Source: [Flexibacter] sp. ATCC 35208 (GTDB lineage: Bacteria; Bacteroidota; Bacteroidia; Chitinophagales; Chitinophagaceae). From it: 41,337 bases of DNA. Below are positions 8,281 through 16,782 of this stretch, piece by piece (position 1 is the first letter of the stretch; each line of letters starts with the position of its first letter). A model generated the notes under the pieces. The model made no database searches, was not told the origin of the DNA, and was given only the letters and a program-made list of their open reading frames with translations. A program made the position numbers and the translations under genes. The DNA lies in the NCBI RefSeq assembly GCF_001975825.1, contig NZ_MTKN01000028.1, forward strand, positions 1 to 41,337. Direction: 5' to 3'.

Positions 8281-9582
8281 ATGCATATATTACTCAAAAA
8301 CGTACAGATCACAGCTCCAGGTGCTCCCAACCATGGCCAGCAACAGGACATTTTAATCGAAAATGGCATCATCAGCCAGATTGGAAACAACATCTCTGCG
8401 CCCAATGCCCGGATCGTAGAAGGTAAAAACCTCTCCGTGTCTCCAGGATGGACCGATGTATTCGCTCACTTTTCTGATCCCGGTCAGGAATACAAAGAAG
8501 ACCTTCAAAGTGGCGCCGCCGCTGCTGCAAAAGGTGGGTATACCACTGTACTCATCGTACCCAATACCCAACCCGCGCTGCACACCAAGCCGCAAATCGA
8601 GTACGTCATCAGCCGTACCCGCCACACCGGTGTTCAGGTGCTCCCCATAGGCGCGGTTACCAAAAACATCGAAGGCACTTCACTGGCAGAGATGTACGAA
8701 ATGCGCGAAGCTGGCGCTGTGGCTTTCTCGGATGGCCTGAAACCTATCCAGAGCCCAGGCATCATGCTCAAAGCCCTCCAATACGTAAAGGCCGTCGACG
8801 GCACTATTATACAACTGCCTGATGACCTGAGTATCTCTGCGCACGGCCTCATGAACGAAGGCATCTACAGCACACAGCTGGGTATGCCCGGAAAACCGGC
8901 CATCGCTGAAGAACTGATCATTCAGCGGGACCTGGAACTGGCAGCATACACCGATTCCAAAATTCACTTTACCGGGGTAAGTACCGCCAAATCTATCCAG
9001 CTCATATCCGAAGCAAAGAAGAAAGGCATAAAAGTGACCTGCTCCGTTACTCCATACCACCTGTCACTCACTGACAATCAACTGGAATCTTACGATTCCA
9101 ACCTCAAGGTCAATCCACCCCTCCGCGGCAAGGATGATGTAATAGCCCTGCAACAAGCGGTGAAAGATGGTCTGATCGACTGCTTTGCCACCCACCACCT
9201 GCCACAGGACTGGGATGCCAAAGTCCTTGAATTTGAATATGCTAAGAATGGGATGATTGGCCTGGAAAGCGCCTTTGGCGTACTCCGTCAATACCTGCCG
9301 GAAGTGCCGCTGGAAAAACTGATCGATATGCTGGCCATTCAGCCACGCAAGATCTTTAACCTCCCTGCTCACAGTGTGGCTGTAGGTGCGGTAGCTAACC
9401 TCACCATCTTTGATCCGGAGGAAGAATGGACGCTGACCCCTGCACATCTGGCGAGCAGGTCCAAAAATTCGGCGTATCTTGGCGCCCGGTTAAAAGGGTC
9501 TGTAAAAGGGATCATTAGTGGTACCAATGCCCAGATCACTGGCATATCTGCCCAAACCACCGGCACCAATGCCCAACTATAA
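8281..9582 (+). CDS. pyrC: Dihydroorotase-family protein (amidohydrolase fold) with altered active site
   Basis: 433-aa amidohydrolase-superfamily protein, closest by pattern to dihydroorotase, which acts in de novo pyrimidine synthesis. Landmarks are PGWTDVFAHFSDPG (usually PGxxDxHVHxRxPG), VPNTQP, HFTGVSTAKS, and a GMIGLESAFGVL block. The first metal-binding His of HxH is Phe here, the following Arg is Ser, and the usual TDHAPH is THHLPQ. So it may be a Bacteroidota variant with an atypical or inactive centre. The C-terminus carries a 7-residue repeat (SGTNAQI / TGISAQT / TGTNAQL) encoded by a 21-bp tandem repeat right before the stop. Confidence 0.8.
   Translation: MHILLKNVQITAPGAPNHGQQQDILIENGIISQIGNNISAPNARIVEGKNLSVSPGWTDVFAHFSDPGQEYKEDLQSGAAAAAKGGYTTVLIVPNTQPALHTKPQIEYVISRTRHTGVQVLPIGAVTKNIEGTSLAEMYEMREAGAVAFSDGLKPIQSPGIMLKALQYVKAVDGTIIQLPDDLSISAHGLMNEGIYSTQLGMPGKPAIAEELIIQRDLELAAYTDSKIHFTGVSTAKSIQLISEAKKKGIKVTCSVTPYHLSLTDNQLESYDSNLKVNPPLRGKDDVIALQQAVKDGLIDCFATHHLPQDWDAKVLEFEYAKNGMIGLESAFGVLRQYLPEVPLEKLIDMLAIQPRKIFNLPAHSVAVGAVANLTIFDPEEEWTLTPAHLASRSKNSAYLGARLKGSVKGIISGTNAQITGISAQTTGTNAQL
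9514..9576 (+). repeat. 21-bp tandem repeat at the 3' end of the dihydroorotase-like gene
   Basis: Three 21-bp units (9514-9534, 9535-9555, 9556-9576), each ending in GCCCAG or GCCCAA, sit directly before CTA TAA. They are in frame and lengthen the protein by repeats of the type (I/T)(S/T)G(T/I)(N/S)AQ. Many differences are at third positions. Confidence 0.75.
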
Positions 9583-9599
9583 TAAATGTCATTTTGAGT

Positions 9600-10130
9600 A
9601 TGAGTAATGCATCTTCTCCCAACCAGGGCGTTAAATGGGGCCTGATAGCAGGATTATCCGTCGTTGCCGTCGGACTGATCTTCTATTTCACCAACCCAAT
9701 CAAACTGCAAAGCCTCCTTTTTGGCGGCATCGAACTTGCAGTTACCGCCATCTGCGCCCTCCTGGCCGGCCTGGAACGTAGAAAAGCCTATGGGGGAAAA
9801 ATAGATTTTAAGACCGTCCTGCAGCCTATCTTTACCACTTTCGTAATTTCCCTGCTGATTGGGGTCATTTTTACCTATGTCCTATTCAATTTTATCGATC
9901 CTTCACTGGTAGAACAGATGAAACAGGCACATATCGCCGATGTGAGGGATATGAAAAACCTTTACAAAGCACTGGGTTACTCTGAATCCGATTACAACAG
10001 GGAACTAAAAGAGGCGGAAACAGGTGAATATGGCGTGACAATTGCAGGCAGTGTCATAAATTATCTGCAAAAGCTGATTAAATCATTCATCCTTTCTGCG
10101 ATACTTTCCCTGATCGTTCGTAGAAAGTAA
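9600..10130 (+). CDS. DUF4199 domain-containing membrane protein
   Basis: 176-aa membrane protein common in Bacteroidota. Hydrophobic segments lie at about residues 13-30, 36-57 and 75-99, with one more near the C-terminus (about 155-172). A charged extramembrane stretch occurs at about 105-145 (EQMKQAHIADVRDMKNLYKA). I used the ATG at 9600; an in-frame TTG 6 bp earlier is the only alternative. Together with the following glycosyltransferases it looks like one transcription unit. Function of the family unknown. Confidence 0.82.
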   Translation: MSNASSPNQGVKWGLIAGLSVVAVGLIFYFTNPIKLQSLLFGGIELAVTAICALLAGLERRKAYGGKIDFKTVLQPIFTTFVISLLIGVIFTYVLFNFIDPSLVEQMKQAHIADVRDMKNLYKALGYSESDYNRELKEAETGEYGVTIAGSVINYLQKLIKSFILSAILSLIVRRK

Positions 10131-10154
10131 CCATTTAACACATAGTAACTTAAG

Positions 10155-11102
10155 ATGGATATTTCCGTAATCGTTCCCTTAAAAAACGAAGATGAATCAC
10201 TGCCGGAACTGGCAGCATGGATAGACCGTGTCATGAAGGAGAACCAGTTTTCCTATGAAGTGTGGATGGTAGATGATGGTAGTACTGACAATTCCTGGGA
10301 GGTGATCCAGACCCTGGCCGCTGCCAATGCCAATATCAAAGGTATCAAGTTCCAGCGCAACTATGGCAAATCTGCCGCCCTCAACGAAGGCTTCAAAATG
10401 GCCAAAGGCGATGTCATCATCACCATGGACGCCGATCTGCAGGATAGTCCTGACGAAATACCAGAGCTGTATAGCATGATCAAGGAAGGCGGCTTCGACA
10501 TCGTGAGCGGCTGGAAAAAGAAACGCTATGATAGCGCCCTGACCAAAAACCTCCCTTCTAAATTATACAACTGGACCACTACCAGAATGAGTGGTGTCAA
10601 GCTGCACGACATGAACTGCGGCCTGAAATCCTACCGTAAAAAAGTGATAAAGAGCATAGAAGTATATGGTGAAATGCACCGCTACATCCCGGTTATTGCG
10701 AAATGGAACGGTTTCCGCAATATCGGAGAGAAGGTGGTGGAACACCGCGCCCGTAAATACGGTGTATCAAAGTTTGGCCTTGAACGCTTTATCAACGGCT
10801 TCCTCGACCTGGCTACCATCATGTTCATCGGGAAGTTTGGCAAGCGCCCTATGCACCTCTTTGGCGCGATGGGTACCTTGTGTTTTATGATCGGTTTCGT
10901 CATCGCAGGATATCTTGGCTACGAAAAGATCTTCAACGATGTGTTTAAAATGACTGAACGCCCGATCTTCTATCTGGCACTGCTGGCCATGATCATTGGA
11001 TCTCAGCTGTTCCTCGCCGGTTTCATTGGTGAACTGGTGACGAGAAATGCCGTGGAACGAAACGACTACCTCGTTGAAACTACTTTAGACCGAACGAAAT
11101 AA
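10155..11102 (+). CDS. Glycosyltransferase family 2 (DPM1/GtrB-like)
   Basis: 315-aa membrane-associated GT2 enzyme. The GT-A domain is at the N-terminus with VDDGSTDNS and the metal-binding MDADLQD. Two C-terminal transmembrane helices lie at about 234-255 and 272-294. This is the layout of enzymes that transfer a sugar to a polyprenyl phosphate carrier or of undecaprenyl-linked glycan enzymes. It lies 24 bp after the DUF4199 gene and 6 bp before a GT4 gene, leading into the heptose cluster, so a role in surface glycan assembly is likely. Donor sugar not determinable. Confidence 0.9.
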   Translation: MDISVIVPLKNEDESLPELAAWIDRVMKENQFSYEVWMVDDGSTDNSWEVIQTLAAANANIKGIKFQRNYGKSAALNEGFKMAKGDVIITMDADLQDSPDEIPELYSMIKEGGFDIVSGWKKKRYDSALTKNLPSKLYNWTTTRMSGVKLHDMNCGLKSYRKKVIKSIEVYGEMHRYIPVIAKWNGFRNIGEKVVEHRARKYGVSKFGLERFINGFLDLATIMFIGKFGKRPMHLFGAMGTLCFMIGFVIAGYLGYEKIFNDVFKMTERPIFYLALLAMIIGSQLFLAGFIGELVTRNAVERNDYLVETTLDRTK

Positions 11103-11108
11103 TTGCTG

Positions 11109-12239
11109 ATGGGAAGAAAGAAGATACTTATCCTGGGACCCGCCTGGCCTTATCGTGGAGGTCTTGCCGCCTACAATGAAAGACTGGCTGAAGAACTGCA
11201 AAAGGACGCAGATGTAGAGATCTGGACCTTTACCCTGCAATACCCGAAATTTATTTTCCCCGGCAAAAGTCAATATGCTACTGAAGCGGCGCCGCCTCAC
11301 CTGAATATCACCAGAAGGATTAATTCTATCAATCCGTTGAACTGGTTGAAAGTGGGCAGGCAAATCCGCAAAATGAAGCCAGACCTGATCATTGCCAAAT
11401 TCTGGTTACCACTCATGGGCCCTGCCCTGGGTTCCCTGCTGCGTTTAGGTAAAAAAGGAAATACCAAAGCCTTGTCTATCCTCGACAACGTGGTGCCCCA
11501 TGAAAAACGTCCGGGCGATGTGGCTTTTACTAAATACTTCCTGAAACCGGTGGATGCCTTCATCGCCATGAGCCAATCCGTGCTGGACGATCTCAAGGTG
11601 TTTGAACCGGATAAACCGGTATCACTCATACCTCATCCTATTTATGACAACTATGGTACGCCGATTTCCAAACCGGCGGCCAAAGCGGTATTGAGGCTGG
11701 ATGAAAACAAAAAGTACATTCTCTTTTTCGGCTTTATCCGCCAGTACAAAGGCCTCGATCTGCTCATGCAGGCCATGGCCGACGAAAGAATGAAAAAGCT
11801 GGATGTACACCTCATCGTAGCAGGTGAATACTACGAAGACGCAGCCCCTTACAAGGAGTTGCTCGCCAAACTACAATTGGGTGACCGCATACTCATGCAC
11901 ACCGATTTTATTCCAAACGACGCTGTTAAAAACTACTTCTGTGCTGCCGACCTGGTAGTGCAACCTTATAAAAGCGCTACACAGAGCGGTATTTCACAGA
12001 TCGCTTACCACTTCGAAAAACCAATGGTGGTAACAAGGGTAGGAGGATTAGTCGAAATGGTGCCAGACAATGTAGTGGGTTTCCAATGCGAACCGGATCC
12101 TGCAGATATCGCTGCCGCCATAGAAAAATACTATGTTGGCAACAGGGAAGCCGATATGACAGCGGCTGTTCACATAGAAAAGCAAAAGTATTCCTGGGAC
12201 AGACTGGCAAATGAAATTCTCCGCCTGACAGGTTTGTAA
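11109..12239 (+). CDS. Glycosyltransferase family 4
   Basis: 376-aa GT-B fold enzyme. The N-terminal domain begins KKILILGPAWPYRGGLAAYN. The C-terminal nucleotide-sugar domain contains YILFFGFIRQYKGLDLLMQA and the GT4 E-x7-E-like region ATQSGISQIAYHFEKPMVVT. The ATG at 11109 is preferred to the TTG at 11103. It follows the GT2 gene by 6 bp, and its product probably adds a sugar, perhaps heptose, to a surface glycan. The acceptor is unknown. Confidence 0.88.
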   Translation: MGRKKILILGPAWPYRGGLAAYNERLAEELQKDADVEIWTFTLQYPKFIFPGKSQYATEAAPPHLNITRRINSINPLNWLKVGRQIRKMKPDLIIAKFWLPLMGPALGSLLRLGKKGNTKALSILDNVVPHEKRPGDVAFTKYFLKPVDAFIAMSQSVLDDLKVFEPDKPVSLIPHPIYDNYGTPISKPAAKAVLRLDENKKYILFFGFIRQYKGLDLLMQAMADERMKKLDVHLIVAGEYYEDAAPYKELLAKLQLGDRILMHTDFIPNDAVKNYFCAADLVVQPYKSATQSGISQIAYHFEKPMVVTRVGGLVEMVPDNVVGFQCEPDPADIAAAIEKYYVGNREADMTAAVHIEKQKYSWDRLANEILRLTGL

Positions 12240-12309
12240 GATATTTTAACGGTTTTTTAAAATTTCGGCCACAGGAATCATTTATCTTGCTGGTCCATAT
12301 TATTTAAAC

Positions 12310-13326
12310 ATGATCTATCGTAGTAAAGCACCATTACGCCTGGGACTGGCAGGCGGTGGTACCGATGTAAGTCCATATTCTGATATGTTTGGTGGCGCTA
12401 TCCTGAACGCAACTATCTCTTTATACGCCAGAGCTGCCATCGAGCCGATTGCTGAAAACAAAGTCATCTTTGAGTCGGCAGACAGAAAAGAACAACTGGA
12501 ATGCGAAGCTGTATTCCCCCTTGCCTATAATGGTAAACTGGATATTCTGAAAGGTGTCATCAACCGTGTAGCGAAAGATTATGGTGTCCCATCGGGTTTT
12601 AAACTCACGACCTTTGTAGATGCTCCGGCCGGTTCCGGTTTGGGTACCTCTTCCACACTGGTGGTGGCGGTGCTGGGCGCATTTGCACAGTGGCTGAAAC
12701 TGCCGCTGGGTGAATATGATATGGCACACCTGGCTTACTGCATCGAAAGAGAAGACCTGCAACAGGCTGGTGGTAAACAGGATCAGTATGCCGCGACCTT
12801 TGGCGGTGTGAACTTCATGGAATTTTACGGCGATAAGGTGATCGTGAATCCCCTGCGCATTAAGCAAAAATACCTCGATGAACTGGAGAATAACCTGGTA
12901 TTGTACTATACTTCTACCAGCCGTTTGTCCAGCAGCATTATCTCTGAGCAACAGAAGAATGTAACGGATAAGAAAGAATCCAGCATTGAAGCCATGCACC
13001 ACCTGAAAGAGCAGTCAGTGATGATGAAAGAAGCACTGCTGAGAGGTGAGATCGATAAAATCGGAGAGATCCTGGACTATGGTTTTCAACATAAGAAAAA
13101 CATGGCCAAAGGTATTTCCAACACACAATTAGACGAAATTTACGAGGCGGCCAAACTTGCCGGTGCTTCAGGAGGCAAGATCTCCGGTGCTGGTGGCGGT
13201 GGCTTTATGATATTTTACTGTCCACGGAATACACGTTATGCCGTAGTCGATGCCCTGAATGCCTTTGGTGGCCAGGTAAAACGTTATCATTTTACGCATC
13301 AGGGAGTGAACACCTGGACTATTTAA
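12310..13326 (+). CDS. hddA: D-glycero-alpha-D-manno-heptose 7-phosphate kinase
   Basis: 338-aa GHMP kinase that phosphorylates D-glycero-D-manno-heptose 7-phosphate at C1 to the alpha-1,7-bisphosphate. Motif 1 is APLRLGLAGGGTDVSPY at residues 6-22. The ATP-binding motif is PAGSGLGTSSTLVVAVLGA (about 106-124), and motif 3 is KISGAGGGGFMIFYC near the end. Identity as HddA rather than another GHMP kinase rests on the neighbouring gmhA, hddC and gmhB genes. It is preceded by a 70-bp gap, so it may have its own promoter. Confidence 0.88.
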   Translation: MIYRSKAPLRLGLAGGGTDVSPYSDMFGGAILNATISLYARAAIEPIAENKVIFESADRKEQLECEAVFPLAYNGKLDILKGVINRVAKDYGVPSGFKLTTFVDAPAGSGLGTSSTLVVAVLGAFAQWLKLPLGEYDMAHLAYCIEREDLQQAGGKQDQYAATFGGVNFMEFYGDKVIVNPLRIKQKYLDELENNLVLYYTSTSRLSSSIISEQQKNVTDKKESSIEAMHHLKEQSVMMKEALLRGEIDKIGEILDYGFQHKKNMAKGISNTQLDEIYEAAKLAGASGGKISGAGGGGFMIFYCPRNTRYAVVDALNAFGGQVKRYHFTHQGVNTWTI

Positions 13327-13337
13327 ATATAGCAACA

Positions 13338-13916
13338 ATGACAGAGAAAATAATTAAGACTATACAGGAAAGCATCGCGGTAAAACAGGCGATTATCAAC
13401 GACGAAGAATTAGTGAGAACCATCGCACAGGTAGCTAGTGTGATGACGGGTTGCTTCCAGCAAAATCATAAAGTATTATTTGCGGGAAATGGTGGTAGTG
13501 CTGCAGATGCGCAACACCTGGCCGCTGAATTTTCCGGACGTTTTTATAAAGACAGGACACCACTGTATTCCGAAGCACTGCATTGTAATACCTCATTCCT
13601 GACAGCTGTCGGCAATGACTATGGTTACAATGAAGTGTATGCCCGCATGCTGCGTGGTATTGGTCAGGCAGGTGATGTATTTGTCGGCATTTCTACCTCA
13701 GGCAATTCTGCCAATATCCTGGAAGCCATCAAGGTGGCCAAGTCCAAAGGAATGATCGTGGTAAGCATGACAGGGCAATCTGGTGGTAAAATGAAAGATG
13801 GAAGCGACTACCTGCTGAACGTGCCTTCTTCTGATACGCCGCGTATCCAGGAGTCGCATATTACTATTGGGCATATCATTTGTGAAATTGTAGAAAATAA
13901 CCTTTTCGGATCATGA
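13338..13916 (+). CDS. gmhA: Sedoheptulose 7-phosphate isomerase
   Basis: 192-aa SIS-domain isomerase converting sedoheptulose 7-phosphate to D-glycero-D-manno-heptose 7-phosphate, the first step of heptose nucleotide synthesis. The phosphate-binding loops FAGNGGSAADAQHLAAEFSG and GISTSGNSANILEA are present. RIQESHITIGHIICE carries the Glu and His typical of GmhA. It lies 11 bp after hddA and overlaps the next gene by 4 bp (ATGA), indicating a tight operon. Confidence 0.93.
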   Translation: MTEKIIKTIQESIAVKQAIINDEELVRTIAQVASVMTGCFQQNHKVLFAGNGGSAADAQHLAAEFSGRFYKDRTPLYSEALHCNTSFLTAVGNDYGYNEVYARMLRGIGQAGDVFVGISTSGNSANILEAIKVAKSKGMIVVSMTGQSGGKMKDGSDYLLNVPSSDTPRIQESHITIGHIICEIVENNLFGS

Positions 13917-14605
13917 TTACAGAATGTATTGTATTAGCAGGAGGGCTGGGTACCCGGTTGCGTAGTGTGGTGGCAGATAAGCCTAAATGCATGGCCCCCG
14001 TGGGCGATGTTCCTTTTATAGATTACCTGCTGCGCTACCTGCTCAAAGAAGGGATGACGCATGTGGTATTATCATTGGGACACCTGTCAGAACAGGTGAT
14101 AGAATACATTGAGGCCAACGAATGGACGATGAAGGTGGATTTTGTGATCGAGGAAGAACCGCTGGGTACCGGTGGAGCGATCATGAATGCACTGGAAGAA
14201 CTGGAAGAAGACGCGTTCTTCATCATGAATGGAGATACCCTTTTTAATGTAGACCTGTTTGACTATTCAAACTTTCACGAAGAAAAGGGGAGTGCGTTGT
14301 CACTGGCACTGAAACCGATGAAGCAATTTGATCGTTACGGCAGTGTAAAGCTGGATGACAATAAAAGGATCACTGCTTTCCTCGAAAAGGAATATTGTGA
14401 AGAAGGGCTGATCAATGGCGGTATTTATGTGGCGAACAGGGAGTACCTGGAAAGTCTGGATCTGCCAAAGAAATTCTCCTTTGAAAAAGATGTACTGGAA
14501 GCACAGGTGCAAAGCGGTAAAGTGTACGGCTTTGAGAGTGATTCTTATTTTATAGACATTGGCGTACCGGCTGATTATGAGCGGGCGCAGCAAGAACTGG
14601 CATGA
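13913..14605 (+). CDS. hddC: D-glycero-alpha-D-manno-heptose 1-phosphate guanylyltransferase
   Basis: 230-aa nucleotidyltransferase that activates heptose 1-phosphate with GTP to give GDP-D-glycero-alpha-D-manno-heptose. The N-terminal signature LAGGLGTRLRSVVADKPKCM is clear. The metal site lies in FFIMNGDTLFNVD, and EEEPLGTGGAI is present. The family also uses other sugar-1-phosphates; assignment to heptose is from the operon with gmhA, hddA and gmhB. It overlaps both neighbours by 4 bp. Confidence 0.88.
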   Translation: MITECIVLAGGLGTRLRSVVADKPKCMAPVGDVPFIDYLLRYLLKEGMTHVVLSLGHLSEQVIEYIEANEWTMKVDFVIEEEPLGTGGAIMNALEELEEDAFFIMNGDTLFNVDLFDYSNFHEEKGSALSLALKPMKQFDRYGSVKLDDNKRITAFLEKEYCEEGLINGGIYVANREYLESLDLPKKFSFEKDVLEAQVQSGKVYGFESDSYFIDIGVPADYERAQQELA

Positions 14606-15144
14606 TAGCAATTGATAATAGCTGGACGTTGTTCCTGGACCGCGATGGGGTCATGAATGAGGAGATCAAAGATGGGTATGTGCTGCAATGGGATATGTTC
14701 CGGTTTTCGGAAGGTGTGCTGGCGGCGATGCCTGTGTTAAATGCCCGTTTTGGCCGTATTGTGATCACGACGAACCAGCGTTGTATAGGAAGAGGATTGC
14801 TGACAGAAGAAGGGTTAGAAGACATTCATAGGCATATGCTATCCGAAATCCGTACACACGGGGGGAGGATAGATGCCATTTACCACTGTCCGGATGTGAA
14901 TAATGACAGTCCCTGCCGTAAGCCGCAGCCAGGTATGGCGATGCAGGCAAGGGCAGCATTTCCTGAAATAGATTTCAGTAAATCTGTGATGGTAGGGAAT
15001 ACCATGGGAGATATGAAATTTGGGAAGCAGTTGGGAATGAAGACGGTATTTATCCCTTCTACAAAACCGGAACAGGCATTTCCTGATCCGATGATCGATT
15101 TTAAGTGTGACAATTTATTGGAATTTTCGAAGATCATACAATAA
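14602..15144 (+). CDS. gmhB: D-glycero-D-manno-heptose 1,7-bisphosphate 7-phosphatase
   Basis: 180-aa HAD-superfamily histidinol-phosphatase-type enzyme that removes the 7-phosphate of the heptose bisphosphate. The DxD nucleophile motif FLDRDGVMNEE is at about residues 11-21. ITTNQRCIGRG is motif 2, and KPQPGM with MVGNTMGDMKFGKQLG are motifs 3 and 4. The zinc-loop region reads YHCPDVNNDSPCRKPQPG, with fewer Cys residues than in E. coli GmhB. The start overlaps the stop of hddC (ATGA). It completes the GDP-heptose pathway. Confidence 0.88.
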   Translation: MIAIDNSWTLFLDRDGVMNEEIKDGYVLQWDMFRFSEGVLAAMPVLNARFGRIVITTNQRCIGRGLLTEEGLEDIHRHMLSEIRTHGGRIDAIYHCPDVNNDSPCRKPQPGMAMQARAAFPEIDFSKSVMVGNTMGDMKFGKQLGMKTVFIPSTKPEQAFPDPMIDFKCDNLLEFSKIIQ

Positions 15145-15172
15145 ATTTGTTTCATATAACGTAAATAAGGCT

Positions 15173-16156
15173 ATGATGAAAGTGCGCATAATTGGGTTAT
15201 CCTGTCTGCTGTTTGTGGCTGCTACTGTACGGGGGCAAAGAATCAGTGCGACTGACGCAGCATCGTTGAACGCGCAGCAGGACTCCCTCAAATACTTATC
15301 TGACCTTATTTTACGTGGCAGGGATGAAGATTCCCGGCAGAATGCCAGTGATCGTTTCATCCCGAAACTGGTGCAGGCGCTGAAGACCCCGAATTCTTTT
15401 TATTTCCCTTTTGATTCAATTACAACGGTTTCCATTCAATATCCGCAGGATAGCACATTCCGCATTTTTACATGGGGAGTGGAGCGGGAGAATACTTTTT
15501 TCCATCATTATGGGGCGATACAGATGCGTACAGAGGATGGAAAGCTGAAGTTGTTCCCGCTGTTCGATGCGTCTGATTATATATTGAATACGGATACCAT
15601 TACGGATAATAAGAACTGGTATGGATGCTTGTATTATAAGATATTGCAACGCAGGTTCTTTAATACGGATTATTATACCTTGTTTGGTTGGGATGCGAAT
15701 AATTTGAGGAGTCAGAAGAAGATGATAGAGATGTTGTCATTTAAGGATGGCAAGCCTGTGTTTGGCGGACCATTCTTTAGTTTTGCGGAGGATACGGTGC
15801 CGAAGCCGCTGAAGAACAGGTTTATATTGGAGTATAAGAAGGAGGCGACGATTAGTTTGAGTTATAACGCGGAGATGGATATGATCGTGTATGATCATTT
15901 GATCTCTGAGACGAATCAGAAAGGGAAACCTTCGACGTATGTGCCGGATCTGGATTATGAAGGGCTTAAGTGGAAAGGAGGAAAGTGGGTGCATATAGAT
16001 AAGGTGTTTCATGATGCGTTGCAGTTAGGAAAGTATCCGGTGGGGCAACCGTTGGATATGAAGAAGAAGGATTTGACGAATCCGAAAACTACGGAGGAGA
16101 TGAACGAAGAGACGTTGCAAAAGCAGCAGCAGTCATCGAAGAAGAAGCCGAAATAA
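15173..16156 (+). CDS. Secreted protein of unknown function
   Basis: 327-aa protein with a clear signal peptide (MMKVRIIGLSCLLFVAATVRGQ, cleavage after the Ala/Gly-Gln region) and no recognised domain. It is rich in aromatic residues and Asp, with a Gln/Lys-rich tail (KQQQSSKKKPK). The frame extends upstream into gmhB, but the ATG at 15173 gives the signal peptide and follows the gmhB stop by 28 bp. It may be cotranscribed with the heptose operon. Confidence 0.7.
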   Translation: MMKVRIIGLSCLLFVAATVRGQRISATDAASLNAQQDSLKYLSDLILRGRDEDSRQNASDRFIPKLVQALKTPNSFYFPFDSITTVSIQYPQDSTFRIFTWGVERENTFFHHYGAIQMRTEDGKLKLFPLFDASDYILNTDTITDNKNWYGCLYYKILQRRFFNTDYYTLFGWDANNLRSQKKMIEMLSFKDGKPVFGGPFFSFAEDTVPKPLKNRFILEYKKEATISLSYNAEMDMIVYDHLISETNQKGKPSTYVPDLDYEGLKWKGGKWVHIDKVFHDALQLGKYPVGQPLDMKKKDLTNPKTTEEMNEETLQKQQQSSKKKPK

Positions 16157-16161
16157 CGGTT

Positions 16162-16782
16162 ATGTACGATATAATTAAAGAAAGAATTCCACTTGAAAAA
16201 CTGATTGAGGATGAGAAAAAAGTAGTCTTTACAACAGACAAATCTTATCTGATCGCTTATCCTGAATTCCTGAAATATTTTGCAGATCTACAGGAAATTA
16301 CCAAACATGATGTGGTAATAGGAATTCATTTTACCTACGGATGGATGCCACGAATCTTTAATTTTAAATCTGATAAATGGGAGGAAGTTGTCTATATTTT
16401 GAACAGGGCGAAGGACGGGAAATCATTATCGGAAGCAGATTTAGAAGAATTGAGCGCCTGTTTTAATAACTCACTGGTAGGAGTTTCAAAAATATTACAC
16501 TTTATCAATCCTTCCAGTTATGCTATCTGGGATAGCAGGGTATACCAATATTTAACAGGAAAGAACGCCAATCAACAAACAATTCATAATTATCAATCTT
16601 ATCTGGATTATAACAGGTTTAGTAATGAAATAGCTTCCCTGCCTGAGTTTGAGCCTCTTCACCAATCTATGGTTGAAAAAGTTGGCTATACAATGACTCC
16701 ACTCAGGTCCTTAGAATTAATCATGTTTAAAAACGGGGTAGCATCAAAAGCAGATGATCCTACTTCAGATAGTAATGCCTGA
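16162..16782 (+). CDS. Hypothetical protein, possibly HhH/glycosylase-like
   Basis: 206-aa protein with no firm family. The segment GVSKILHFINPSSYAIWDSRVYQYL (about residues 110-134) recalls the helix-hairpin-helix/Asp region of OGG-type DNA glycosylase-fold proteins, with Asp in IWDSR as the candidate catalytic residue. This is a weak resemblance. Base composition is clearly more AT-rich than the flanking genes, suggesting separate origin. Its 3' end overlaps the convergent phosphoglycerate mutase gene by 23 bp. Confidence 0.65.
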   Translation: MYDIIKERIPLEKLIEDEKKVVFTTDKSYLIAYPEFLKYFADLQEITKHDVVIGIHFTYGWMPRIFNFKSDKWEEVVYILNRAKDGKSLSEADLEELSACFNNSLVGVSKILHFINPSSYAIWDSRVYQYLTGKNANQQTIHNYQSYLDYNRFSNEIASLPEFEPLHQSMVEKVGYTMTPLRSLELIMFKNGVASKADDPTSDSNA

